Assembly: GCA_052244495.1 (NCBI GenBank)
Contig: JBQPXH010000001.1
DNA: 64,000 bases
Strand: one strand, 5' to 3'
DNA from: Cereibacter_A sp052244495
Lineage (GTDB): Bacteria; Pseudomonadota; Alphaproteobacteria; Rhodobacterales; Rhodobacteraceae
In this document: piece by piece, positions 27,473-34,665 of the stretch
Numbering within the stretch: position 1 is the stretch's first letter
Layout of the letters: each line of letters begins with the position of its first letter
Made by a program: the position numbers and the translations under genes
The notes under the pieces: model-generated
The model's database searches: none
What the model saw: only the letters and a program-made list of their open reading frames with translations
What the model was told of the DNA's origin: nothing

Positions 27473-27868
27473 GTGCGGGTGGCCGGATGACCGCGAGCCT
27501 TCGGGCGCGAGGAAAGTCCGGACTCCATGAGACAAGGGTGCCGGGTAACGCCCGGCCGGGGCAACCCGAGGGAAAGCGCCACAGAGATGAGACCGCCCCA
27601 CCGGCCGCAAGGCCCGGGGCAAGGGTGAAACGGTGGGGCAAGAGCCCACCGCGGGACTGGCAACAGGACCGGCACGGCAAGCCCCACCCGGAGCAATGCC
27701 GAATAGGGGTTCCGCGCGGGATTGATCCTTCGGGATATCGCCGCAGGGAAGTCTCAGCCCGAGGAACCCGGGTTGGCAGCTCGATCCCGCCGGTAACGGC
27801 GGGGCCAGAGGAATGGTCATCGAAGGGGGCAACCCCGGAACAGAATCCGGCTTACAGGCTGCCCGCAC
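27473..27868 (+). ncRNA. rnpB: RNase P RNA, class A
   Basis: The catalytic RNA of RNase P, which trims tRNA 5' leaders. Conserved blocks are present: GAGGAAAGTCCGGACTCC near the 5' end, ACAGAGATGAGACCG, and the 3' block with ACAGAATCCGGCTTACAG. The ends are set by pairing of GTGCGGG (27473-27479) with CCCGCAC (27862-27868), the P1 helix. About 396 nt, a normal length for the alphaproteobacterial A type. Reading frames that cross it are spurious. Confidence 0.96.
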
Positions 27869-27890
27869 CATCGACATTCCCCGGCCGCGC

Positions 27891-27946
27891 CGGGGGCTTC
27901 GCAGCCCCCGAACCCCCGCGGGATATTTCAGCGAGACTGAAACAGG
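27891..27946 (+). repeat. hairpin-plus-tail intergenic repeat, copy 3
   Basis: An 8-bp stem (CGGGGGCT/AGCCCCCG, TCGC loop) is followed by AACCCCCGCGGGATATTT and GCGAGACTGAAACAGG. It starts 22 bp after the end of rnpB and probably terminates it. It faces copy 4 on the other strand, 83 bp away. Confidence 0.78.
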
Positions 27947-28028
27947 TGCCCGTTCCCGAAGGCGGATCAGGCCGCCTCATGCGGGATAGGTGTCGGGCCT
28001 CGTCATCAGACGCTTATGCGGCGCGTCT

Positions 28029-28085
28029 GTTCTTCGTTCTCGTGCAAATAGCCTGCGGGGGGGGGCCAAGGGCGCGAAGCCCCCG
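28029..28085 (-). repeat. hairpin-plus-tail intergenic repeat, copy 4 (inverted)
   Basis: On the minus strand GGGGGC and GCCCCC pair around a longer loop, followed by a C-run, GCAGGCTATTTGCACGAGA and ACGAAGA. This is the same plan as copies 1-3 with more changes (GGCTATTT for GGATATTT). It begins 10 bp after the PaaK-like stop and is placed to terminate that operon. Confidence 0.68.
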
Positions 28086-28094
28086 GCGCGGGCC

Positions 28095-29312
28095 TCAGCC
28101 GTAGGTTCGCCGATCCTCGATCACCTTCCCGTCGTTGGGCAGGGTTCCGGGCGTCACGATCTCGATCCGGCCCCGGAGCTTGAGGGCCTCGAGCACCGAG
28201 GACTCGTAGACCGCGGGATTGGTGGCCCGGCTCTCGATCTGGACCGTCATTGCGTCCATTTCCCCCTCGCGCGTGGCGATGACCCGGGCGCGCGTCACTT
28301 CCGCATGGCGGGACACCAGATCGGCCACCTGCTCGGGGCGGACGAACATGCCCTTGATCTTCGTGGTCTGGTCCGCGCGGCCCATCCAGCCGCGGATCCG
28401 CAGGTTCGTGCGGCCGCAGGTACTCTGGCCCGGCATCAGCGCCGAGAGGTCGCCGGTGGCGAAGCGGACGAGCGGATAGTCGCGGTTCAGGGTCGTGACC
28501 ACGACCTCGCCCACCTCGCCGTCGGGCACCGGATCGCCGGTGCCGGGGCGCACGATCTCGACCAGCACGCCCTCGTCCAGGATCATCCCCTCCATCGCCT
28601 CGCTTTCGTAGGCGATGTTGCCCAGATCGGCCGTGGCGTAGCATTGCAGGCAGAGGATGCCGCGGCCGGCATATTCGCTCCGCAGCGACGGGAAGAGCGC
28701 GCCTCCGCCCACGGCGGCCCGGGTGATGCGGAGCCGCTCGCCCATCTCATCGGCCCTGTCGAGGATCACCTTGAGATAATCCGGCGTGCCGGCATAGGCA
28801 GTCGTTCCGACGTCGGCCGCCGCCCGGACCTGCAGATCGGTCTGGCCCGTGCCCGCTGGAAGAACCCGCGCGCCGACGGCGCGGGCGCCGGATTCGAAGA
28901 TCATGCCTGCAGGGGTCAGGTGGTAGCCGAAGCAGTTCTGCACGACGTCGGCGGGACCGACGCCGCAGGCATGGAGGAAGCGGCCCATGCGCCACCAGTC
29001 CGGCGTCGTGCGACCGATCTCGTAGATCGGGCCGGGCGACTGGAAGACGTGTTCATAGGCGCCGCCCTCGGGGGTGAAGCCGCCGAGCGGCGGGTGTGCC
29101 TTCTGCGCGGAACTCAGGTCCGATTTGCGGATCACCGGCAGCCGCGCCAGATCCGCGAGGCTGGTGATGCCCGCCGGGTCGAAGTCGGCCAGCGTGCCGC
29201 GCAGGGCCGGGGTGCTGCGTGCATGGGCGATCAGCTGCGGCAGGTCGCGGGCCAGATCCTCGGCACGCTCTTCCGCCGACCGGGTTTCAAGCGAGTCGAA
29301 ATGCGTCATCAT
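28095..29312 (-). CDS. PaaK-like phenylacetate-CoA ligase family enzyme
   Basis: A 405-residue adenylate-forming enzyme of the PaaK type. It has GFTPEGGAYEHVFQSPG in the P-loop position, CFGYHLTPAGM, CLQCYATADLGNIAYESE, and a C-terminal MGRADQTTKIKGMFVRPEQV like PaaK family members. Such enzymes make aryl-CoA thioesters, especially phenylacetyl-CoA, but the exact acid is not readable here. The MM start at 29312 is preceded by GGGGAGAG. It is the last gene of the leftward transporter operon, 11 bp after livF. Confidence 0.82.
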   Translation of the reverse strand: MMTHFDSLETRSAEERAEDLARDLPQLIAHARSTPALRGTLADFDPAGITSLADLARLPVIRKSDLSSAQKAHPPLGGFTPEGGAYEHVFQSPGPIYEIGRTTPDWWRMGRFLHACGVGPADVVQNCFGYHLTPAGMIFESGARAVGARVLPAGTGQTDLQVRAAADVGTTAYAGTPDYLKVILDRADEMGERLRITRAAVGGGALFPSLRSEYAGRGILCLQCYATADLGNIAYESEAMEGMILDEGVLVEIVRPGTGDPVPDGEVGEVVVTTLNRDYPLVRFATGDLSALMPGQSTCGRTNLRIRGWMGRADQTTKIKGMFVRPEQVADLVSRHAEVTRARVIATREGEMDAMTVQIESRATNPAVYESSVLEALKLRGRIEIVTPGTLPNDGKVIEDRRTYG

Positions 29313-29323
29313 CCGCTCTCCCC

Positions 29324-30154
29324 TCATGCCAGCCACCGCTTGCGCCGCCGATAGGAGCGGACGTCGCGGAACGACTTGCGGCCCTTGTCGGACATGCCGA
29401 GGTAGAATTCCTTCACGTCCGGGTTCTCGCGCAGCTCCTGCGCCGAGCCTTCCATCACCACCCGGCCGCTCTCGAGGATGTAGCCGGTATGGGCGTAGCG
29501 CAGCGCCACGTTGGTGTTCTGCTCGGCCAGAAGGAAGGTCACGCCCTCGCCCTCGTTCACCGCGCGGACGATTTCGAATATCTGTTCGACTAGCTGCGGC
29601 GCGAGGCCCATCGACGGCTCGTCCAGCAGGATCATCTCGGGCCGGCTCATCAGCGCGCGCCCCATCGCCACCATCTGCTGCTCGCCGCCCGAGGTGTAGC
29701 CGGCCTGGCTCTTGCGCCTTTCGCGCAGGCGCGGAAAGTAGGTGTAGACCATCTCGAGGTCGTCCATCACCGCCGCCCGCCCGTCCTTGCGGGTATAGGC
29801 GCCGGTCAGCAGGTTCTCCTCGACCGTCAGGTGCTCGAAACAGTGGCGACCCTCCATCACCTGGATCACGCCACGGCGCACGAGGGTCGCCGGATCGAGA
29901 TCCTGCACCCGTTCGCCCCGGTAGAGGATGGAGCCCTTCGTCACCTCGCCGCGCTCGGAGCGCAGCAGGTTGGAGATCGCCTTGAGCGTCGTCGTCTTGC
30001 CGGCGCCGTTGCCGCCGAGAAGCGCCGTGATGCCGCCCTTGGGCACATGCAGGCTCACCCCCTTCAGGACGAGGATGACGTGGTTGTAGATCACCTCGAT
30101 GTTGTTGACCTCGAGAAGGGTCTCGGCGGAGGGTCGTTCGTCGAACATGGGCAT
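29324..30154 (-). CDS. livF: ABC transporter ATP-binding protein, LivF type
   Basis: A 276-residue ATPase subunit of a HAAT-type (branched-chain amino acid-like) importer. Walker A GGNGAGKTT, signature TSGGEQQM (variant of LSGGQ), Walker B MILLDEPSMGL and LLAEQNTNVAL (H-loop region changed to a Gln-Asn) are visible. An extended C-terminal tail after NPDVKEFYLGM is basic. It follows the substrate-binding protein gene after two hairpins, and precedes the PaaK-like ligase. Confidence 0.9.
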   Translation of the reverse strand: MPMFDERPSAETLLEVNNIEVIYNHVILVLKGVSLHVPKGGITALLGGNGAGKTTTLKAISNLLRSERGEVTKGSILYRGERVQDLDPATLVRRGVIQVMEGRHCFEHLTVEENLLTGAYTRKDGRAAVMDDLEMVYTYFPRLRERRKSQAGYTSGGEQQMVAMGRALMSRPEMILLDEPSMGLAPQLVEQIFEIVRAVNEGEGVTFLLAEQNTNVALRYAHTGYILESGRVVMEGSAQELRENPDVKEFYLGMSDKGRKSFRDVRSYRRRKRWLA

Positions 30155-30170
30155 GGCCTCGGCAGGAGGG

Positions 30171-30237
30171 GGAGGGCCCGCGCCGGGCCCTCCGGTGTCT
30201 TGAGCGGCTGCCCGGCCTGCGAGGGCCGGGCAGCCGC
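30171..30237 (-). promoter_or_regulatory. tandem strong hairpins between binding-protein gene and livF
   Basis: Two perfect stems lie in the 89-bp gap: a 14-bp stem (30204-30217 with 30224-30237, 6-nt loop) starting 7 bp after the binding-protein stop, and a 10-bp stem (30171-30180 with 30184-30193, CGC loop). No T-run follows, so they probably protect the upstream mRNA or attenuate readthrough. Confidence 0.65.
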
Positions 30238-30243
30238 TGCCAC

Positions 30244-31533
30244 TCAGTTACAGCGCTCGGTAATGCCGGCTTCCTTGGCGTAGGCCGCCGAATCCTCGGC
30301 CACGAGCGGCTGCAGAACCTCGTCGTCCGGCGCGATCCAGTCGCTGACGAGTGTCCATTTCTTCTCGCCGGCGTCCCATTGCTGGAGGCGCGCCATGCCC
30401 GGTCCGCCGTGGTCCTCGCAACTCGCCGCGAAGGGCTGGCCGAAGTCGGGCAGGCCCAGCTCGGCCATCCGCTCCTCGGTGATCTCCAGCGCCTCGAAGC
30501 CGTCGCGCACCTGCGCCGCGTTCACCGCCGAGGTGCCGGCGAGCTCCTGCGCCTTGCGGATCGCCTCGGCGATGACCATCGCCGCATACATCCCGCGCGA
30601 GTAGAGCACGGTGCCGACGTTCGATCCGTCGCCTGCCGCCTTGCCCGCGTCGATCACGTGCTGCTTCATGTCGGCATAGACCGGATAGTCCGAGCCCACG
30701 CCATGCATGGTCAGCGACTTGTAGCCGTTCGCGCCGGCGCCCGCGGGCGTCACGTCATTCTCGGAGCCCGACCACCAGATGCCGATGAAGTTCTCCATCG
30801 GGAAGCGGATGTTCGCAGCCTCTTGAATCGCCACCGAGTTCATCACGCCCCAGCCCCAGAAGAGGACGTAATCCGGCTTCTCGCGCCGGACCTGGAGCCA
30901 CTGGCTCTTCTGTTCCTGGCCGGGGCTGTCGATCGGGAGCGTCGAGAGGGTGAAGCCGTGCTTCTTAGAAAGTTCCTCGAGCGTGCGGATCGGCTCCTTG
31001 CCGTAGGCGGAGTTGTGATAGAGCAGCGCGATCTTCTTGCCCTCGAGGCTGCCGCCGTTCTGGTCGAGCAGATACTTGACCGCGACCGAGGCTCCGTCCC
31101 AGTAGTTGGCAGGATAGTTGAACACCCATTCGAAAACCTTGCCGTTGGCGGCCGAGGTCCGTCCGTAGCCGGGCGTGTAGAGGGTGATCCCGTCCGACTG
31201 CATCTTCGGGATGAGCTGGTAGGTGATGCCGGTCGAGAGCGGGTTGTAGACGAGTGCGCCCTGGCCCTTGGTGGCCTCGTAGCACTCGACGCCCTTCTCG
31301 GTGTTGTAGGCCGTCTCGCATTCCGGGGTCTTGACGACCTCGCCGCCGATGCCGCCATCGCGCTCGTTCAGGAGCGTGAAGTAATCCTGAAAGCCGTCGG
31401 CATAGGGGATGCCGCCGGCGGCGAAGGGGCCGGTGCGGTAGCTGAGGTTCGGCACGACGAGATCCGCCTGCGCCGCGCCCGCTGTCGCGGCCGCGATGGC
31501 GGTCGCTGCGAGCAGGGTGAAACTCTTTCTCAT
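30244..31533 (-). CDS. periplasmic substrate-binding protein, branched-chain amino acid ABC type
   Basis: A 429-residue type I periplasmic binding protein of the LivK-like Peripla_BP_6 family. A signal peptide covers about the first 24 residues (MRKSFTLLAATAIAAATAG, cleaved after AQA). Regions include GGEVVKTPECETAYNTE, LYHNSAYGKEPI and FWGWGVMNSVAIQEAAN. Homologues near paaK-like and fadD-like ligases are thought to bind aromatic or aliphatic acids rather than amino acids. The start at 31533 has GGGAGGAG upstream; a GTG two codons earlier is possible. Confidence 0.88.
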   Translation of the reverse strand: MRKSFTLLAATAIAAATAGAAQADLVVPNLSYRTGPFAAGGIPYADGFQDYFTLLNERDGGIGGEVVKTPECETAYNTEKGVECYEATKGQGALVYNPLSTGITYQLIPKMQSDGITLYTPGYGRTSAANGKVFEWVFNYPANYWDGASVAVKYLLDQNGGSLEGKKIALLYHNSAYGKEPIRTLEELSKKHGFTLSTLPIDSPGQEQKSQWLQVRREKPDYVLFWGWGVMNSVAIQEAANIRFPMENFIGIWWSGSENDVTPAGAGANGYKSLTMHGVGSDYPVYADMKQHVIDAGKAAGDGSNVGTVLYSRGMYAAMVIAEAIRKAQELAGTSAVNAAQVRDGFEALEITEERMAELGLPDFGQPFAASCEDHGGPGMARLQQWDAGEKKWTLVSDWIAPDDEVLQPLVAEDSAAYAKEAGITERCN

Positions 31534-31594
31534 GGACACTCCTCCCGTTGGTCCTTTGCCGGTTGTCCCGGCCTTCGTCCGGCCGCGCCCCGCC

Positions 31595-32671
31595 TCAGTG
31601 CGGGAAGGGCCAAAGTCGCAGCTTCTCCTTCAGCACGCGCCAGAGCTGGGCCAGCCCGTGCGGCTCGATGATCAGGAAGCCGATGATGAGCCCGCCCACG
31701 ATCATGAGCTCGATGTGGGCGGCGAGGTCCGAGGGCCAGCCGAGCGTGCCCACCAGTACGTTCTTGAGGAACACCGGCAGGAGCACGAGGAAGGCCGCGC
31801 CGGCGAAGCTGCCGAAGATGCTGCCGAGGCCCCCGATGATGATCATGAAGAGAATGAGGAAGGACTTCTGGATCCCGAAGGCCTCGCCCACCTCGGCCGC
31901 GCCGAGGTAGACCGCGAAGAACAGCGCGCCTGCGATGCCGATGAAGAAGGACGAGACCGCGAAGGCCGAGAGCTTGGTCGTCAGCGGGTTCACCCCGATG
32001 ATCTCGGCGGCGATGTCCATGTCGCGGATCGCCATCCACTTCCGGCCGATGGTGCCGCGCGTGAGGTTCCGCGCGATCCAGGCCAGCGCGAAGAGGAAGG
32101 CCGCGCAGAAGAGATACTTGGCCCAGGCGGGCGTGTTGGCGCCGGTCACGGCGATGCCGAACATGGTCCGCTCGGGCGCGGTGATCTGGCCGGAGGCCGA
32201 GTAGTTGTAGAACCACGGCACCTTGTTGAAGAGCCAGACGAGGAAGAACTGCGCGGCCAGTGTGGCGACGGCGAGGTAGAAGCCCTTGATCCGGAGCGAG
32301 GGCAGGCCAAACAGCACGCCCACGCCTGCGGTGATGGCACCTGCGAGGATCACGTGGATCATGATCGGCACGTCGGGGAAGGCGGTCATGAGCTTGTAGA
32401 CCGCGTAGGCGCCCACCGCCATGAAGCCGCCGGTGCCGAGGCTCACCTGTCCGCAGTAGCCCGTCAGGATGTTCAGCCCGATGGCGGCGATGGCGTAGAT
32501 CAGGAAGGGCACGACCACGGCATTGGCCCAGTAGTCGTTGATGACGAAGGGCAGGATGGCGAAGCCCACGACCAGCGCCACCTGATACCAGAGCCGGTCC
32601 CACCAGATCGGGAAGGTCTGGCTGTCCTGCGCGTAGCTCGTCTTGAACTCGCCCGCTTCACGGTAAAGCAT
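31595..32671 (-). CDS. livM: ABC transporter permease, LivM type
   Basis: A 358-residue inner-membrane permease with about ten hydrophobic segments. LivM hallmarks are LNILTGYCGQVSLGTGGFMAVGAYA in the first half, ARNLTRGTIGRKWMAIRDMDIAAEIIG (the EAA-like loop contacting the ATPase), and GGLGSIFGSFAGAAFLVLLP. It is shifted 3 bp from the livH stop and pairs with LivH. An unusual 40-residue hydrophilic N-terminus precedes the first segment. Confidence 0.93.
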   Translation of the reverse strand: MLYREAGEFKTSYAQDSQTFPIWWDRLWYQVALVVGFAILPFVINDYWANAVVVPFLIYAIAAIGLNILTGYCGQVSLGTGGFMAVGAYAVYKLMTAFPDVPIMIHVILAGAITAGVGVLFGLPSLRIKGFYLAVATLAAQFFLVWLFNKVPWFYNYSASGQITAPERTMFGIAVTGANTPAWAKYLFCAAFLFALAWIARNLTRGTIGRKWMAIRDMDIAAEIIGVNPLTTKLSAFAVSSFFIGIAGALFFAVYLGAAEVGEAFGIQKSFLILFMIIIGGLGSIFGSFAGAAFLVLLPVFLKNVLVGTLGWPSDLAAHIELMIVGGLIIGFLIIEPHGLAQLWRVLKEKLRLWPFPH

Positions 32672-32674
32672 CGG

Positions 32675-33667
32675 TCAGACCCTCTCGATGATGCGTTCGC
32701 CGAACAGGCCCTGCGGCCGGAAGACGAGGAACAGGAGTGCGAGGACATAGGCGAACCAGTTCTCGGTCGCGCCGCCGATCATCGGGCCCACGAAGAACTC
32801 GAACAGCTTCTCGCCCATGCCGATGATGAGCCCGCCGACGATGGCGCCGGGGATTGAGGTGAAGCCGCCCAGCATCAGCACCGGCAGCGCCTTCAGCGCG
32901 ATGAGGCTGAGCGAGAACTGCACGCCCGACTTCGCCCCCCACATGATGCCCGCGATGAGGGCCACGAAGCCCGCGATCGACCAGACCAGCACCCAGACGA
33001 AGCGAAGCGAGATGCCGACCGACAGCGCCGCCTGATGGTCGTCGGCCACGGCGCGGAGCGCGCGGCCGTATTTGGTATATTGCGAGAAGAGCGTGAGGGC
33101 CGCGACCAGCGCCGCCGCGACCAGCGTCGCCACGATGTCGAGCCTGTCGATGAAGAAGCCGTAGCCGAACCAGTTGGCCGTGACCGCCTCGATCCCCTCC
33201 GAGATGCCCTGCGGCAGGCCCACGTCGAGCATCTTGATGTCTGCGCCCCACATGACGTCGCCCAGCCCCTCGAGGAAATAGGCGAGGCCAATGGTCGCCA
33301 TGAAGAGGATGATCGGCTCCTGGTTGACCAGATGCTTCAGGATCAGCCGTTCGATGAGCCACGCGAGGCCCACCATCACCAGCGCAGTGAGGGCGATGGC
33401 GAGCGCGGCAGGCAGGGTCCAGCCGAAGCTGTGCAGGTTGGTGCCAAGGGCTGCGTTGATCAGATGCGCGAAGGGGATCTGACCGTTCTGCAGGCCCACC
33501 AGCGTCAGGGCCGCAAACAGCGCGAGCACGCCCTGTGCGTAGTTGAAGATGCCCGAGGCCTTGAAGATCAGCACGAAGCCGAGCGCCACGAGCGCATACA
33601 TCACACCGGCCATCAGGCCGTTGAGGGTGACTTCCATCGCGTAGACAAGCTGGTCAGGCAGCATCAT
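32675..33667 (-). CDS. livH: ABC transporter permease, LivH type
   Basis: A 330-residue permease with about eight hydrophobic segments. LivH signatures include LNGLMAGVMYALVALGFVLIFKASGIFNYAQG at the N-terminus, the loop ALRAVADDHQAALSVGI and GGFTSIPGAIVGGLIIG near the C-terminus. It forms the membrane channel with LivM. Two ATGs are adjacent at 33667 and 33664, with GAGGAGG upstream; spacing slightly favours the second. It overlaps the 64-aa frame by 14 bp. Confidence 0.93.
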   Translation of the reverse strand: MMLPDQLVYAMEVTLNGLMAGVMYALVALGFVLIFKASGIFNYAQGVLALFAALTLVGLQNGQIPFAHLINAALGTNLHSFGWTLPAALAIALTALVMVGLAWLIERLILKHLVNQEPIILFMATIGLAYFLEGLGDVMWGADIKMLDVGLPQGISEGIEAVTANWFGYGFFIDRLDIVATLVAAALVAALTLFSQYTKYGRALRAVADDHQAALSVGISLRFVWVLVWSIAGFVALIAGIMWGAKSGVQFSLSLIALKALPVLMLGGFTSIPGAIVGGLIIGMGEKLFEFFVGPMIGGATENWFAYVLALLFLVFRPQGLFGERIIERV

Positions 33668-33848
33668 GCGCCTCCTCGGCAGCGGGAAGGGAGCGGTCGC
33701 GGCCGCCGGATGGGGGCAGGGAGAGCGGATCGCGGAGAGAAGGGCCGTCGTCCCGGCCGGCGTGCAGGTGGGGCAGCGCCTCGTCGGAAAGAAGCCGTGG
33801 ATGCGGCACCTCGATCAGGCGCGCGCCTGGGGTCTCGCGCTCAGTCAT
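33654..33848 (-). CDS. 64-aa hypothetical protein between livG and livH
   Basis: A 64-residue hydrophilic frame beginning MTERETPGARLIEVPHPRLL, proline- and acid-rich, with no membrane segment. It overlaps the end of livG by 8 bp and the start of livH by 14 bp, so it fills the gap exactly as an operon gene would. Function not recognised. It may be a real small protein or a coupling frame that carries ribosomes from livG to livH. Confidence 0.42.
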   Translation of the reverse strand: MTERETPGARLIEVPHPRLLSDEALPHLHAGRDDGPSLRDPLSLPPSGGRDRSLPAAEEAHDAA

Positions 33849-34665
33849 GCTGCACCCCCAGATAGGCGTCGATCACCGCCTTGTTGCTGCGGATCTCGTC
33901 GGGGGTGCCGTCGCCGATCTTCTTACCGTAGTCCATCACCACCACACGGTCCGAGAGGTCCATGACCACGCCCATGTCGTGCTCGATCAGCGCGATGGTC
34001 GTGCCGAACTCGTCGTTCGTGTCGAGGATGAAGCGGCACATGTCCTCCTTCTCTTCGACGTTCATGCCGGCCATCGGCTCGTCGAGCAGCAGGAGCTTCG
34101 GCTCTGTCGCCAGCGCGCGGGCAAGCTCCACGCGTTTCTTCAGGCCATAGGGCAGGCGGCCGACCGGGGTCTTGCGGATGTGCTGGATCTCGAGGAAGTC
34201 GATGATCCTCTCGACCTTGGCGCGATGCTCGACCTCTTCGGCCTGCGCGCGACCCCACCAGAGCGCCTGGCTCCAGAGGCCGGTCTTCATCAGCGTGAGA
34301 CGGCCGGTCATGATGTTGTCGAGCACGCTCATCCCCTCGAAGAGGGCGATGTTCTGGAAGGTGCGCGCAATGCCCTGCTGGGCCACCTCGTAGGGCTTCA
34401 TCTGCGGCCGCCGCTTTCCGCGGAACCAGACCTCGCCCTCCTGCGGCACGTAGAAGCCCGAGATCACGTTCAGCATCGAGGATTTTCCGGCCCCGTTCGG
34501 GCCGATGATCGCGCGGATCTCGCCCTCGCGGATGTCGAAGCTGATGTCGGTGATCGCCTTCACGCCGCCGAAGCGCAGGGTGATGTTCTTCATCTCCATC
34601 AGCACGCCGCCGATGCGGCGCTCTCCGGTGTCGGTCTCGTCCATCGTCACGTCGAGCGCATTCAT
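33841..34665 (-). CDS. livG: ABC transporter ATP-binding protein, LivG type
   Basis: A 274-residue ATPase with Walker A GPNGAGKSS, LivG-specific insert region IARTFQNIALFEGMSVLDNIM, signature LPYGLKKRVELARAL (replacing LSGGQ), Walker B LLLLDEPMAGM and the H-loop LIEHDMGVVMDLSD. It pairs with LivF. Its ATG overlaps the ligase stop (ATGA). An alternative start at an internal methionine (MDETD) is possible. A cytoplasmic partner of LivHM. Confidence 0.93.
   Translation of the reverse strand: MNALDVTMDETDTGERRIGGVLMEMKNITLRFGGVKAITDISFDIREGEIRAIIGPNGAGKSSMLNVISGFYVPQEGEVWFRGKRRPQMKPYEVAQQGIARTFQNIALFEGMSVLDNIMTGRLTLMKTGLWSQALWWGRAQAEEVEHRAKVERIIDFLEIQHIRKTPVGRLPYGLKKRVELARALATEPKLLLLDEPMAGMNVEEKEDMCRFILDTNDEFGTTIALIEHDMGVVMDLSDRVVVMDYGKKIGDGTPDEIRSNKAVIDAYLGVQHD

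Noticed and set aside
27407..27877. Open frames crossing the RNase P RNA on both strands
   Set aside because: The region has all conserved RNase P RNA blocks and a closing P1 helix, so it is non-coding.
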